This document shows, piece by piece, positions 30,853 to 42,012 of a DNA stretch of 64,000 nt (positions within the stretch are counted from its first letter, which is position 1; each line of letters opens with the position of its first letter). This stretch comes from Lindgomyces ingoldianus. Taxonomy: Eukaryota > Ascomycota > Dothideomycetes > Pleosporales > Lindgomycetaceae. A program made the position numbers and the translations under genes. The DNA is taken from positions 1,022,516 to 1,086,515 of the forward strand of contig NW_022985171.1 of NCBI RefSeq assembly GCF_010093535.1, read 5' to 3'. Under the pieces are notes generated by a model. It saw only the letters and a program-made list of their open reading frames with translations, ran no database searches and was not told where the DNA came from.

Positions 30853-33695
30853 GCAATTGTTGCAACAGGCACGCGCAGGAAGGCTGACTGATACGGAGGG
30901 GACTGTTTTGGTGGGTCTTGTGACCAGGAAAGGTGACAAAAAAAGCCTACCCAGGGACAGGCGATGAAAGTGCTCAGAAAGTCGATTCATCCGGGAATCG
31001 GGGGCCTTTGAATGTCTGCCTCCTCCACGGTCAGTCCTACTCCTCAGCTATCACCCCGCAAGCTACCGCAGCCTCCTATTGACGGTGTCGGGAAGATGAA
31101 GCACTTTCTGGTAGCAAACAAGACTGATTCAGAGCAACAGTCAGTTCCTGACTGATAGTGAGTTCATGTAAATTGAATTGTCGCATAATGGATCAGCATG
31201 CCGATGTGCTAGGGGAGTGATGACTTACATAGCACACAAAGAGAGGAGAGACATAGACCCACGACTGGGCCAGAGTGGGTAAGGCTGGCCTGGCGGAAGG
31301 GAATGGGACTTTGGAGCGATGGAGCGATGGAGCTATGACTGCGGAGTCGGACGGGTGTTAATACCAGGAGCAGTGAGAGGCAGCGACACGCCCAGTAGGA
31401 CGGGAGGATGTGGGATTGGCCCGGGCTGATGACGACGAACAAGCGGATATGCAAGGAAGTGTGAGTAGACTGACCTCTGGAGGGGTTCGGATGACTCTTG
31501 GTGATTACCGATCCCGTCAACCTGGTAGACCAACGAAGCGGCGAATGCTGAGGATGCGCCCGAAGGCTGCTAATCTTACCGTTGAGCACCACGTCGCGCA
31601 GCGACTGACAGCTATGCGGAACAAAAAAAGACACCAGCGGCAGGATTCAGCGCTAGTGGGCTGTGGTCCGCGAGCGATGAGGCTCTGCTAGGCGGCCGAG
31701 GATGGCGCAGTAGCTGTGTAGTCAGCTCAGGTGCACGGCTCCCGCTGATGAGTGGAGAGTGCCGCTGGGGTGACTGTGGCGGGCTTTGGGCGGGTCTGTG
31801 GGACGCGAGACAGCTCGAGAATGCTATCCTAAGAACAGAGGAGATAGTTTGGTCTGCAATTTCTTGCCGACGGCGGGAGCGGCTAGGTTTCTGGGTTTGA
31901 AGTGGGCTCTATGACCTTTGCAATGGCAGGGAGCAAGAATGCGGAGGGCCGGGGCCAAAGCGATGAATCAGAATCCGTGGGCAGTACCGATGGAGAGTGA
32001 GGCAATTTGAAGTGTGCAATGCAAACGACGGACTGAGACAGATGGGAAGTGCGGGTAGTAATGCAGAGGGCAGATGGGGGGAGAGGACAAGCGTTCAGGA
32101 ACCAAGGCTGGACGTGAATGAGGGTCCCAGGCGCGACGGTGAGGGCAGAGAATGATATAGGCAGGGCCCATGCTAGCTGCAAGCATCAGCACGACGACAT
32201 GTTTATGAGCGGACATCTGGCTGGTGCGGGCCTGGGGGACCCATTCAGCGCTGTGAAGGGCACCCGAGCACGGTGAATGGCTAGGGGCACGGTGTATGGC
32301 TAACGCTGGCAGCCAATGCACAGTGATGCTAAGCATCGCCTCAGAAGAGCGCTCGCCGCTGTGTGGATCGTGAGGTCGCAGGATGGGAGGCAGACTGAGA
32401 AGAGCGAGGTATGGTGAGCACTGGGGAGAGAGGCCCAGCAAGCGAAGTATCGGGGCATCTATTCCTGGAGTGGCTTGCATGCAACCTTAATCGCCATCCC
32501 TGTCAGCATCTGCGCATCAAGCCCGCCTCAGCCAGGCGCGGCCAAGCTGTTTCCAATGAGTCCTAGCACTTCACGGGACTGGGAGGGACGAGCAGCGCGC
32601 GTTCACCTCTCACCTCTCACGACTCCAGCAAACCTCACGACGGCACGACAACATGGGAGCTTGGAAGGGAGCGCTGCGTCCTGTACCACGTCGGCCCCCC
32701 CCAATCTCCCACTTTCCCCTTCTCCCGGGCATCCGCTCCCTTTCCTTTGTCCGTTTCGTGCGTTTTGTGCTCACCTCAGGCCTAGTGCTCGTCGCCCTGT
32801 TTATTGCGTCCGTGGCTCGCGGAGTCGCAGCGGACGCTTCGGGACTGGGCCACGGAAGAAACGAAACCACCATTGTGCCTCATGCCTCCTGCGTCTCTGC
32901 GGCGAGGCAGGACGAGGCGAGAGGGCGCTGTCGACTGTCCACTTCTGTCCTGACTGCGGAAATGGCTCCTGAAGGCTCAGTGGAGACTCCCTGTAGTTTT
33001 CGAGCAATATCGAAACGCTGTCCACTTGGACACTTCGCATTTTCTGCGACGTCCACGCCGTGAAGGATGAGGAGCAGCGCGGCGTGGGCGGACGAAAAGT
33101 GACAGTCGCAGTCCGCAACTCGCTCGCCAGCGGACTCAACGGCTGCCTGACTCCCTTGCGCGCAGCGAGCTGCCATCTCAGCATAAGGATGGTCAAAGTG
33201 GCCGGTATATAAGTATTCTTAGAAAGCTGATACCGTATCACCCAACGCCATTACCCTGAACCGGAGTGCGGCGGCTTGCTTGCGGCTGTGTCGATCGCAC
33301 GTCAGCCGCATCACCAACCAGAAGCAGTGAATTAGCAGCGCTTTGCTCAGCCATTATGCGCCATTTAGTCGCCATAAATCATCCTCTTTGAGCAACGGGC
33401 ATGCAGCATCGCCACGGCCTCGAATCTCTCAATCTGTCAATCTGGGCTCCTTGCAGGAGCATCTCTGTCGGCTATGCAGCTTATGGCCGGCAGGCTTATG
33501 CAGGCACCACACAGGCACCATCGCGCCTCAGCGAAACCAGATCCTCTCCCAGCACGCAGCAAACGTTGCCCACTGGGGATACTGCGTTTCATCTCCGCAT
33601 TTTGATAAAACGGATCGCGGCGCTGCATCGTTTGCGGTACTTCCTCCCCTCGTCTGATTGCATTAATTCTCCTTCACCCACATCATCGGCACACA

Positions 33696-33722
33696 CTCCG
33701 CCCACCTCCGCCCACCTCCGCC
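33696..33722. repeat. Short 10-mer tandem repeat
   Basis: ctccgcccac is repeated more than twice in tandem. No associated gene is known. Confidence 0.6.
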
Positions 33723-36700
33723 AGGTCGTGAGTGCGAGTTCGCCTCGTGCTGCTTCAAGAGTCTATGATGAATTGACTATGCGTTGCACGAGAAACCGTC
33801 CAAGCCCTCCTGTCCGGTCCTGGCGCTGCACCACTTCTTGCTGCTTGCATACACTCCCCGGGGATCGTCGCCCGCGGAGCTACGCATCACAGAGATAGGG
33901 CACCATCTGGTTGGGCCCTCTTCACGGACAATTATCTATCCTCTCATCTGAAGCGCTATCCGTTTGGACTCATTCCCAGCTCTTGTTCAAGGTGGGCTAT
34001 CATCTGCAGTGATCCCTCAAAGCGGATTGCCGTGCTCTCCCCTGCTGGAGCCAACTGGCCTAGCAAGTGTTCTCAGTCAATCAAGTTCGCCCAGTGCCTC
34101 CAACTTGCAGATATGCGTCGCCAACATTGACATCGTTGCGCATGACTAACTTGATGAGGCCTCGTGAACTCCCGCAAAACCGCCTCTAGATGAGCCATGG
34201 CTTCATAGCTCGACTTCGACCAGGATATATCTCTCTCCACGAGGTTCGCCCACCATGGCCTCGGGTCTTCCGTCACCAACAGCTGAAACGTGCATGGACA
34301 ACATTTAATCGCACAGGTGCATCGAATAGCTTCAGCTACCCGTTGAGCAAGACCGTGCCGGTACCACGGTCATCGAACGACGACTGATATATCGAAATCA
34401 TCTCCGCTAATAATTGGAATGGCGACTGTTGCGGCCCTCTAAGGTAATTGCTCCGAAGCGCTTGCCGTGAGGGGAGTCAGCTTGTGCGACGCTTGCCAAC
34501 GGAGCTCGCAGTACGTCCTTATTTCTTCATCTCAATTGGTTCTCTTCTTTGGTCGCACACACATAACTACCGTTTCCTTTCCCGTTACATCTACTACACC
34601 AAAACAGGTTCTCTTGCCTCAGCTCTCATCAGCCACCTGAAGCATCACGTTCGCTGTGCAAAGTCTCAACAATCATTCACCGTACTCGGCGCGCGTCACT
34701 GCAAAAGGATTGAGGCCATACTTTTCCTTTTCTAGTGTCGATTTTTAGATGGTCACGTCCACCTTCATGAGCCAGCAAGCGGAAGATTTTGTGCGGCCGG
34801 GGGTCCCTCAATTATCACGAGAAGTGGCAATACTCCATCCCTGGCCTCTGGGACTTGTTCTGCAACTCCACCCCAAAAGGATTTGATGCAGTACAGCGAC
34901 CACAAACCGCCATCGGGCCGTCCACAAGGATGACAGGACTCGTGAATGATAGGCGACCATCATGCGATTCTTGCATTCGGCACCCCGCCAGTCCATCACC
35001 TCTCCATCACTTTGGAGAAGTTAGAAATGGATATCTAATTCTCATTCCTGTCTCGACCGAGACCCAATCTACGCTTTACTGTGATCACCACTTGTAACCA
35101 CCCCTCTCGACCTGGTTCCCGGGCTCTTGCTGCATCCCGTTACACGAGCTTCTATGTAGCCTCGAGGGAAGCAAGGGCTCCATCCCAAAGACCAGGTCGT
35201 CACTAAAAGCCTTATCGGAAACTCCGCTGTAGCCCTTTCAGACCAAGTGATCGTTCTCGATGGGCACACGTACACGGGTGACTCGCATAAACCATGCTCG
35301 ATTTTGGGCGACGACAGGCTGTTTCGGCCACGCAACGGTTCTCCAATCGGTGCTTGGAAGCCACAAACATCCGATCCGAATCACAGTCGCCACACTTTGA
35401 ATCGACAAGCCACCTTCTTTGTGCGTACAATCAGCTTTGCTTGTTAATCACCGATGTGCGACTACTTCAATTATTACGGTTTCACTTGCCTCTTCGCGTC
35501 CTTCGAGCAAGTAACAATCACTGGTGAGTTTCAAATTCCCTTACGTATGTCCGCATCCATTTTATTTTCCATGAAGAAGTATGATGTCCTACAGAATCAC
35601 TTTTTCTCCTTGATTCTGAGGCACGTGACTCTGCCAGGTTTTGAGCCATTGACTTGAGCCGGAAGCCTGTTTACAGTGTTCAAGTGAGGAATTAGCATTA
35701 TTCAGATTAGTCTGTGGTCTGTGAATGTATCTTAAACATGTTTCTGTTTGCAATTTGATGTAGTAGATTGGTGTCCTGTTGAAGAGAATTTAAGAGAAGC
35801 GGAATTCTAGGAGGAGTGAACATTGCTCGACTTGAACTTGAACCATTTCATGAATTCCATGGATAATATGCCACAGTACTCTAACGGTGTTCTGCATGCA
35901 GTATCCTGCTTACTAGATGTAGTAGACCACTTTGATCTTCATTGCCACACATGTTATTGCTGCCGCACGTCTGCCTCGGTCTACTTCCTTCCTCGACCGG
36001 TGAAGCACTTTCTTCTACCTCCGTCGACCTAAATCAGTTACTCCGAACATAGCCTCATACTCTAATCTTGTACATGACTAGATATGAATCTATTTATCAG
36101 ACAGAAATCACGGAATGCTTTTTCCCTGTGAAAGACTCACTGTACGCCGCCAGCCATTAGCCAAGCAGGCAATGGACATATTCTACGTCCTAATCCTTGG
36201 GCGAAATAAAGTTTTGCTACCCCAGGTACCTGCCCACCTTCACACTACTTGATGACCCACTGTTTCCACGAAGGCCAGTTAGGACTCAAAATAGCAACAC
36301 GGCGAGCTGCAAGATCACCACCCTCTCGTTCTAGAAATTGTCATTTAGCTCAACCTCACACTGTTGCGATATACTCCCCCAAATAGGAAGTTACAAGTGT
36401 TCATAAACTCTTCAGAATCTTTCAACAAGCCTTAAACTTTAACTATTCTGTGGCTGTGGCTTATGAAACACATTGGTAGCTAGATCTACAGGTGGGCTTC
36501 CTTGTCCATCAATAGCCAAAGAGACCTCATTTTCTCCTGCGACTAGCTTTCCCGGCGATGCCGTTGCCGTCGGTCACTCCGGTCTTCTGTTTTTTGTAAG
36601 TAATCATTCATCGAATCGCCTCGCACTGAATCAGCCCCATCTTTCCAATTACCAACCACAACTCATCACTTCTCCTGAAGAAGTGAGAAGCCTCACCAGA

Positions 36701-37823
36701 ACGAGCGGCGGGCCAGCGAGCAAATGCAGATCCAAGCTAGTGGCGTCTCGTTCCCTTCTAGCCTAGCCTCATTCTGCTCCATGCAGTGAAGTTACATCTC
36801 AACTGAGCCGAATCGATATAAAGTATCCCTCCTAGGCGGTTCAAGCACATCTAATGCGGTTCTACAGCCCTCAGGATCAATAATTTGCATCTCCATCTGC
36901 CTTTCACCTCGCATCCCCTAGCGAACTCTTAACCAACCCTATCCAAGTTTCCTCAGTCCACACAATCCTCGCGGTCCTGGACATATCTGGGGTCTATAGC
37001 TCTGACTTCCTTCGCTTCTTCCGATCAGAGCAGCCTTTAGGTGGATATTGTCTCACTTGATTAGAGAGTGGCATCCCAATCAGAGTAAAGTAAAGGGACG
37101 GAGAAAGACGTCTCGATAAACTTCTTTCCCGCTGCACATGCAAGCCTCACGCAATCAGATCACGCAAGAGCAAGCACAGAGATGATCCTGTCCGCCACTC
37201 ACAAGTGCTCGAGCTCACTGGAGGACGGAGCTTACTCGCCTGGTTCTCGTTTGTCAACTACCAATTGCGCCATAAGACCGAATTCCGTACCGCAGAGCAA
37301 ACCCGAAAGACGGCCGCGGCCCACAGCCAACTTGCGAATCAAGATCCGAAGGCGCCGTATTGGGAGCCTTGCCAAATGTGTCGCCCATGATTCGCCCACT
37401 CAAGCGGGTCGATGTTAGGTACTCGTAGACAACAAATCACAGCCTCAACCCCCATCTTCGCGTTGTGATTTGCTAGAGATCCTAGGAAAAGGCACATACA
37501 AGTACGCGGGCAGGGACAGGCACGGGCACGGGTCAAGCAGCACTAGCACCAGCTGCAGAACTTTCACACGTGGCGTGCGAAGGAGTGGTTTTAGAATGTC
37601 CCTCACAAATTGAGCTCTTGGGAGCGAACTGGACTAGCCATTTCTAACGCGGAGGGTGCGGTATTTCTGTGTGTACATGAACGTCTTGAAAGGATCCAAG
37701 GCCTACCTAGTACAGCACATATCATCGCGCTTATATCGCTTCCTTGGATATCAAATGTCAATCCATCATTTCCTAAAGTCTCCGTAGCTCCATGCACGCA
37801 CGTCTCTCAATCCCCAGTCCTGT

Positions 37824-37846
37824 CCAATCCAATCCAATCCAATCCA
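37824..37846. repeat. (CCAAT)4 microsatellite
   Basis: Four perfect tandem CCAAT pentamers plus a partial copy. CCAAT is the core bound by the Hap/NF-Y complex, but tandem pentamers are more likely a simple repeat. Confidence 0.8.
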
Positions 37847-38264
37847 TTTTCTACAAGGTTACCCATTCATCACTTGGATACATCTCTGTCTTCACATTCA
37901 CATTCGCAAATAAGCTTTCGGGTTTCCATGCCCCGCACTGTCCCGTTTTGGAGAAGAAGAAAAAACTTCCCCGCTTCTGCCTGCATTAAAAAGTAGGTAT
38001 CTATGGTATGCAAAAGTAATTCGACTATCTACAAAAAGCAACGAGACCTCACCCAACATCATGATGAGAAAGAGGATGGGGAGGGGAAAGGAGCACCGAG
38101 GCGTCCGCTAAAATCGAAGGAGAAGTCTGCGGAGGGTATAAGCCGGCGCGCGTTGAGGTGATGTTGATATTTGTTGTGATGTGGTGATTTGGAGGGTTTG
38201 GCGTGGGTTTGATGACTGGTTCAATTCACTCATCCAGCTTCCATTCCCAATTCAGTGCCCAATT

Positions 38265-38290
38265 CCGTTCCCGTTCCCGTTCCCGTTCCC
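38265..38290. repeat. (CCGTTC)4 microsatellite
   Basis: Four perfect six-base units and a partial fifth, about 250 bp downstream of the stop of the minus-strand gene at 38542, probably in its 3' flank. Confidence 0.8.
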
Positions 38291-38541
38291 ATTTTCCTAG
38301 CCCATCCAAACGTCTAAATGTCCAAAGCTTCCTGGCCGTGGCCCTGACCCCGACTGCGTGAACAATGCCAAGATATGCATAGAAAATTACCACTGCATGC
38401 ATGTATCCAACTGTTCCATGATGCTCAACCTTCAAGTCTCCCTACGAACACCACGATACCCATGTTCATCGTCCATCTTCTTCCCTCTCTTTTTCTCGCT
38501 CTCACCTACACATCCACCACCCATTCATGCTCTCCTCTCTC

Positions 38542-40374
38542 TCAAAATGCCACCCCAACTGGGCTAACCGGGCTCGCACTCAACGCACTCTCCCTCTTGC
38601 CCACACCCCCAGTCCTCACGGGAATCTCCATACCCCTCAGTAACGCATAATTTGGACTAGGCGGCGGTTTCAGACTCCTCCCACTTCTGGTACTCGCCAC
38701 ACTCCTCGCACTCCCCAATGGCACCTCCACCTCCACCATCATCTCCTTCTCTTTCGCGAGGCTAAGCGGTGCGGGGACGCGCCGTGTTTTGCCTTCACCT
38801 TTGAGGAGATTGATGCGAGCAGGGGTAGCGGGGGTTTCGGGAGATTGGGGGGAGTATGGGGATTTGTGGGATGGGGACGGGGAGTTGGAGCGGGTAGAAA
38901 GGGCGGGTGTGCTGGGATAGGAGCCTGAGGCTGAGGTGGAGAAGAGGGTAACGGTAGCCGTGTCGTTGCTGTCTTGGCGCGTGTGGACGACGGTTCGGGA
39001 GCCGGCTGTTGTGGGGCGGGACGCGGGTGTTGTGTTGTTAGTGCCGGTGGCGGTTCCGCGAGATGGAGGGAGCGAGGGTGTGCACTGGTAGAAGGGTGCT
39101 TGAGAGGGGGTTGTTGCTGGTGGGGTTTGCGATTTGGAGGTCGAGGATGAGGTTTTGAAGAATGAGGGAGAGGTTGGCGTTGTGGGAATTGATCGCTTAA
39201 GCCAGGCTCCCAGACGGTGGATGGGAGTCGTTGGCGTAGGTATTGTAGGTGTTGGAGGAGTGATGGGATTTGAGGTCAGTGGACCGCCAGTTGGTGTGTG
39301 AGATGGTGGTGTCAGACTGAGCTTAGTGGTAGCACGAGACAGAGGATTCGACATAGGTGGTGGTGGGGGTGTTGGGAGAGGCTTGCTAGCTAGGGGGACT
39401 GAGAAAGCAGAGCCGATGTCAGAGAGAGTTTCTGAACGAACACGCATTCTAAGGGACGGGGCAATAAGAGGAACGTGGTGGGAGGGTGATGGAGGTGGTC
39501 TGTTAATGAGGGCAGGTGACTGGTTGTTAGACCGGTAGGCATCGGCACGGCGTTCCTCAACGATGGTGTTGAGTTCACGGATTGCTTCATCGACATCAGT
39601 CTTTGCTTTCCGTAAGCTTCCGCGTTCAGAATTTGCGGTGTTTGCACGGGAGCGGGATGGTGACGATAGTCTTGAGGTTATCCTGCGGGGAGAAGCAAGG
39701 GAGCTGTGAGTGCTGGAGCGTTGTAAAGCATTGGGATTGCTGATCGAGGAGTCTGGTCGACTCTTCGACTCCTCCACCATGAATGGTAGCGATGCAGAGA
39801 CAGGCCTCGACTGTTGAATCGAGTTCTGCGACTGCACACTGGAGCGTCGTGATCCAGACCCAACTGGTTTCCGTTGGATGAGATACGACGAGGTAGATGG
39901 ATTAGATGAGATTGAATTCGTCCGCGAATCTCGGTCGCGGACTAGCGCCTGCGCAGGAATCTCCAGCTCTGCTGGAAGCTTGTCCCATTCAACGGTTGAG
40001 AAGTCGGGCAAGGGGGAGAGACGGCCATCAGGGAGATATATTGATAGTTCCAGTGGTTGAAAGCTACGTCGGCGGCGGATGGGCATGGGTGCTTCATCAA
40101 GCATGCTCTGGATCCCGTCGAAGCCATCGAGACCATCAGTTTTCCGGAATTCCGTGGGTCGTCCAATGCTTGGTCGGTTTTTGGAGTGCGACGTCCGTGG
40201 CTTGTGGATCGTGTGAATGCTCGCTCGTGATGAGGCTCGAGTAGCAAATTCTCGACCACTGATTACCCATTGTGAGACATGGCGACTCATGGAGTGGCTG
40301 GTATTGGGCCTAGCATAGATTGGCTCTGCTCGAGGTTGGGCTACTGGTTGCGGTTGGTCGTAGCATATCCGCAT
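38542..40374 (-). CDS. Ser/Pro/Thr-rich conserved fungal protein of unknown function
   Basis: 610 residues in a single exon from the ATG at 40374. I cannot assign a function. Most of the chain is low-complexity and likely disordered, rich in Ser, Pro and Thr. Two segments look ordered and conserved. One at about 100-128 is RRRRSFQPLELSIYLPDGRL followed by SPLPDF; I recall similar wording in uncharacterised ascomycete proteins. The other, at about 255-285, is a probable helix (TDVDEAIRELNTIVEERR). Pro-rich tracts (PLPTPPPPPMSNP) could bind SH3 or WW domains. No signal peptide, membrane segment or catalytic motif is seen. Many SP/TP sites suggest proline-directed phosphorylation. A signalling or cytoskeletal scaffold is possible but unsupported. 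Confidence 0.75.
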   Translation of the reverse strand: MRICYDQPQPVAQPRAEPIYARPNTSHSMSRHVSQWVISGREFATRASSRASIHTIHKPRTSHSKNRPSIGRPTEFRKTDGLDGFDGIQSMLDEAPMPIRRRRSFQPLELSIYLPDGRLSPLPDFSTVEWDKLPAELEIPAQALVRDRDSRTNSISSNPSTSSYLIQRKPVGSGSRRSSVQSQNSIQQSRPVSASLPFMVEESKSRPDSSISNPNALQRSSTHSSLASPRRITSRLSSPSRSRANTANSERGSLRKAKTDVDEAIRELNTIVEERRADAYRSNNQSPALINRPPPSPSHHVPLIAPSLRMRVRSETLSDIGSAFSVPLASKPLPTPPPPPMSNPLSRATTKLSLTPPSHTPTGGPLTSNPITPPTPTIPTPTTPIHRLGAWLKRSIPTTPTSPSFFKTSSSTSKSQTPPATTPSQAPFYQCTPSLPPSRGTATGTNNTTPASRPTTAGSRTVVHTRQDSNDTATVTLFSTSASGSYPSTPALSTRSNSPSPSHKSPYSPQSPETPATPARINLLKGEGKTRRVPAPLSLAKEKEMMVEVEVPLGSARSVASTRSGRSLKPPPSPNYALLRGMEIPVRTGGVGKRESALSASPVSPVGVAF

Positions 40375-42012
40375 CTCAGTTTCACCTGATAGATTCCATC
40401 AGCCTCGATCCATGCTGCAATAATGACGACATATGAATCGATAGAAACGACGGCGAGAATAGATTGGCAGGCGTAGAGAAGCAATTAACCATATTAAGGG
40501 GAGAAAAATTATCCGAGAGCGGTGCAGCTCAACCATGCAGGAGGGGGAAGGATATGTGAACGTCGAAAACGGGAGAGACAGCTGACAGCTACGGTGAAAG
40601 GGAGTGAGTGAAAAGAAGCAAGCATACCCTTTGCTCGAAGCACAGCTCCATCGTCCTCAGTGCTGCCACGATGGGATGCACAGCATCCAAAAGAGATGGC
40701 CAGCCATGGAGTTCGTGGTTCGACAGGGAAGGTTTGGTGAGCCATGTCTGCTTACCCGGCAAGCATACTCGCTCCTAGAGGTTCTGCTCGAGCAACGCAA
40801 CACAAGGTACAAGAACAGAAGCAAGAAACAGAAAAGAGGAAAGGAGAGGCACGCCGATGGGCTTAAAAGATTATCGAAGAACGAACAAGAGAGGAGAGTG
40901 ACCGCCTGCAGGCAGGGCAGATGCAAGCCTTTCTTTCAAGGTGCTGCAGGTCCGGCCGGCCAGTCCAGGTCGAGAGAAGGGGAGCGAGAATTCATGATAA
41001 TATATGGCGAACAGGGCTGGGGCCATGTCCGCAAGCGCCCAATAGATGGTGTTCGTAGCCATATTGGGTGTGCCAGCAATTGAGGTCGACAGAGGAGGAG
41101 ACATGGGAGGAGCGAGGAATTGGGGCGGGGGGAGGGGTCCTGGGCGCCCTGATTGGCAGACACTGGCAGGGCATCTGCATGCGTTGGCCTAACCGCCGAC
41201 GCTGCCATCCACTCAATACTCCTCAGCGCTTGAAGCTTCAGACTGACAGCCGGTTGGCAGACTACCGAGTCCCCATTCGCGACCAACATACTTGGGAAGG
41301 CCATCCTGACTGGCACCAAGCCAGCCGTCCTGTCCCAACCGTCTGCCGTCGCGCCGTGTCAAAAGCAAATTTAGCTGCGACTGCGAGGCGTCATTGGAAT
41401 GGTTTGCAGAGAGGTATGAAACGGTCGCACGTTGATTTGGCTCAGCACTCTAAGTCGCGCGGCCAATGACGCCGCTACCCTGCATCTTCTGAAGCACTCC
41501 GGAGGTATTATAAAGATTGACCACCTGGCACCATTCGAGGACCTTGGTGTTGCGTTTCGTGGCCGGGATCACTCAGTAAAAGAAACACCCCAACTACTCG
41601 ACCGTGGCCGAACGCAAGGCTCGCTCCCCTTAACGAGGCATCGTTCCCCGCGGATGTCGTGCATCGATCGTGGTTGGTTTGTGTGGATTCAAGCACACGT
41701 GATGGCCTTCCTCAAGCGTGGGATGGCAGCCGTTTGAACCGAAGAGCTGAATTACATGGTCCTAACTTTCTACTTAATATCACTTTCTATCCGGCTCCAA
41801 ATATCAACAATCGAATCAAACAAGGCCTCAAAGATATGTCATAAAAGCATCTCCGAAAGGGTATAGAACAGGGTTGCGAAAATGGCGGACTCCAAAAGTC
41901 GGAAGGCATGTGCTGGTCAAGGTTTCATCGTAAAAATAAAGTGTCTAATCCCACAAGTCCTTCATTTTTCTGCAGCGTTTCTTCACAGCGTTACCCGCCG
42001 CGCTACCTTCGA
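40375..42012. other. Intergenic region upstream of the Ser/Pro-rich gene
   Basis: About 1.6 kb between that gene's start and the stop of the DUF300 gene, both on the minus strand. Overlapping frames on both strands (40604-41083 plus, 40936-41319 minus, 41068-41469 plus) are unrecognised. Two similar stretches near 40616 and 40752 share AAGCATAC; their meaning is unknown. Confidence 0.45.

Larger units (their letters stand above)
30395..38541. other. 8 kb gene-free region upstream of medA
   Basis: Between the medA start and the next minus-strand gene's stop lies 8.1 kb with no supported gene. The first about 0.5 kb is medA leader (intron 30536-30661, uORF 30676-30852). Many overlapping open frames of 60-170 codons occur on both strands at 31.2-34.4 kb. 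None shows a domain, a signal peptide or consistent splicing, and overlap on opposite strands argues against coding. Short tandem repeats occur at 33696, 37824 and 38265. I read the region as an unusually large promoter and leader, possibly with non-coding transcripts. Confidence 0.5.

Noticed and set aside
31209..34387. Overlapping 60-170 codon frames on both strands upstream of medA
   Set aside because: They overlap on opposite strands, show no domains or signal peptides, and composition follows the local base content.
40604..41083. 159-codon plus-strand frame
   Set aside because: Lies in the probable leader of the minus-strand Ser/Pro-rich gene, has no recognisable domain, and is low-complexity basic sequence.
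41738..41745. tttgaacc, like a reversed tRNA T-loop
   Set aside because: No flanking stems form a tRNA on either strand.
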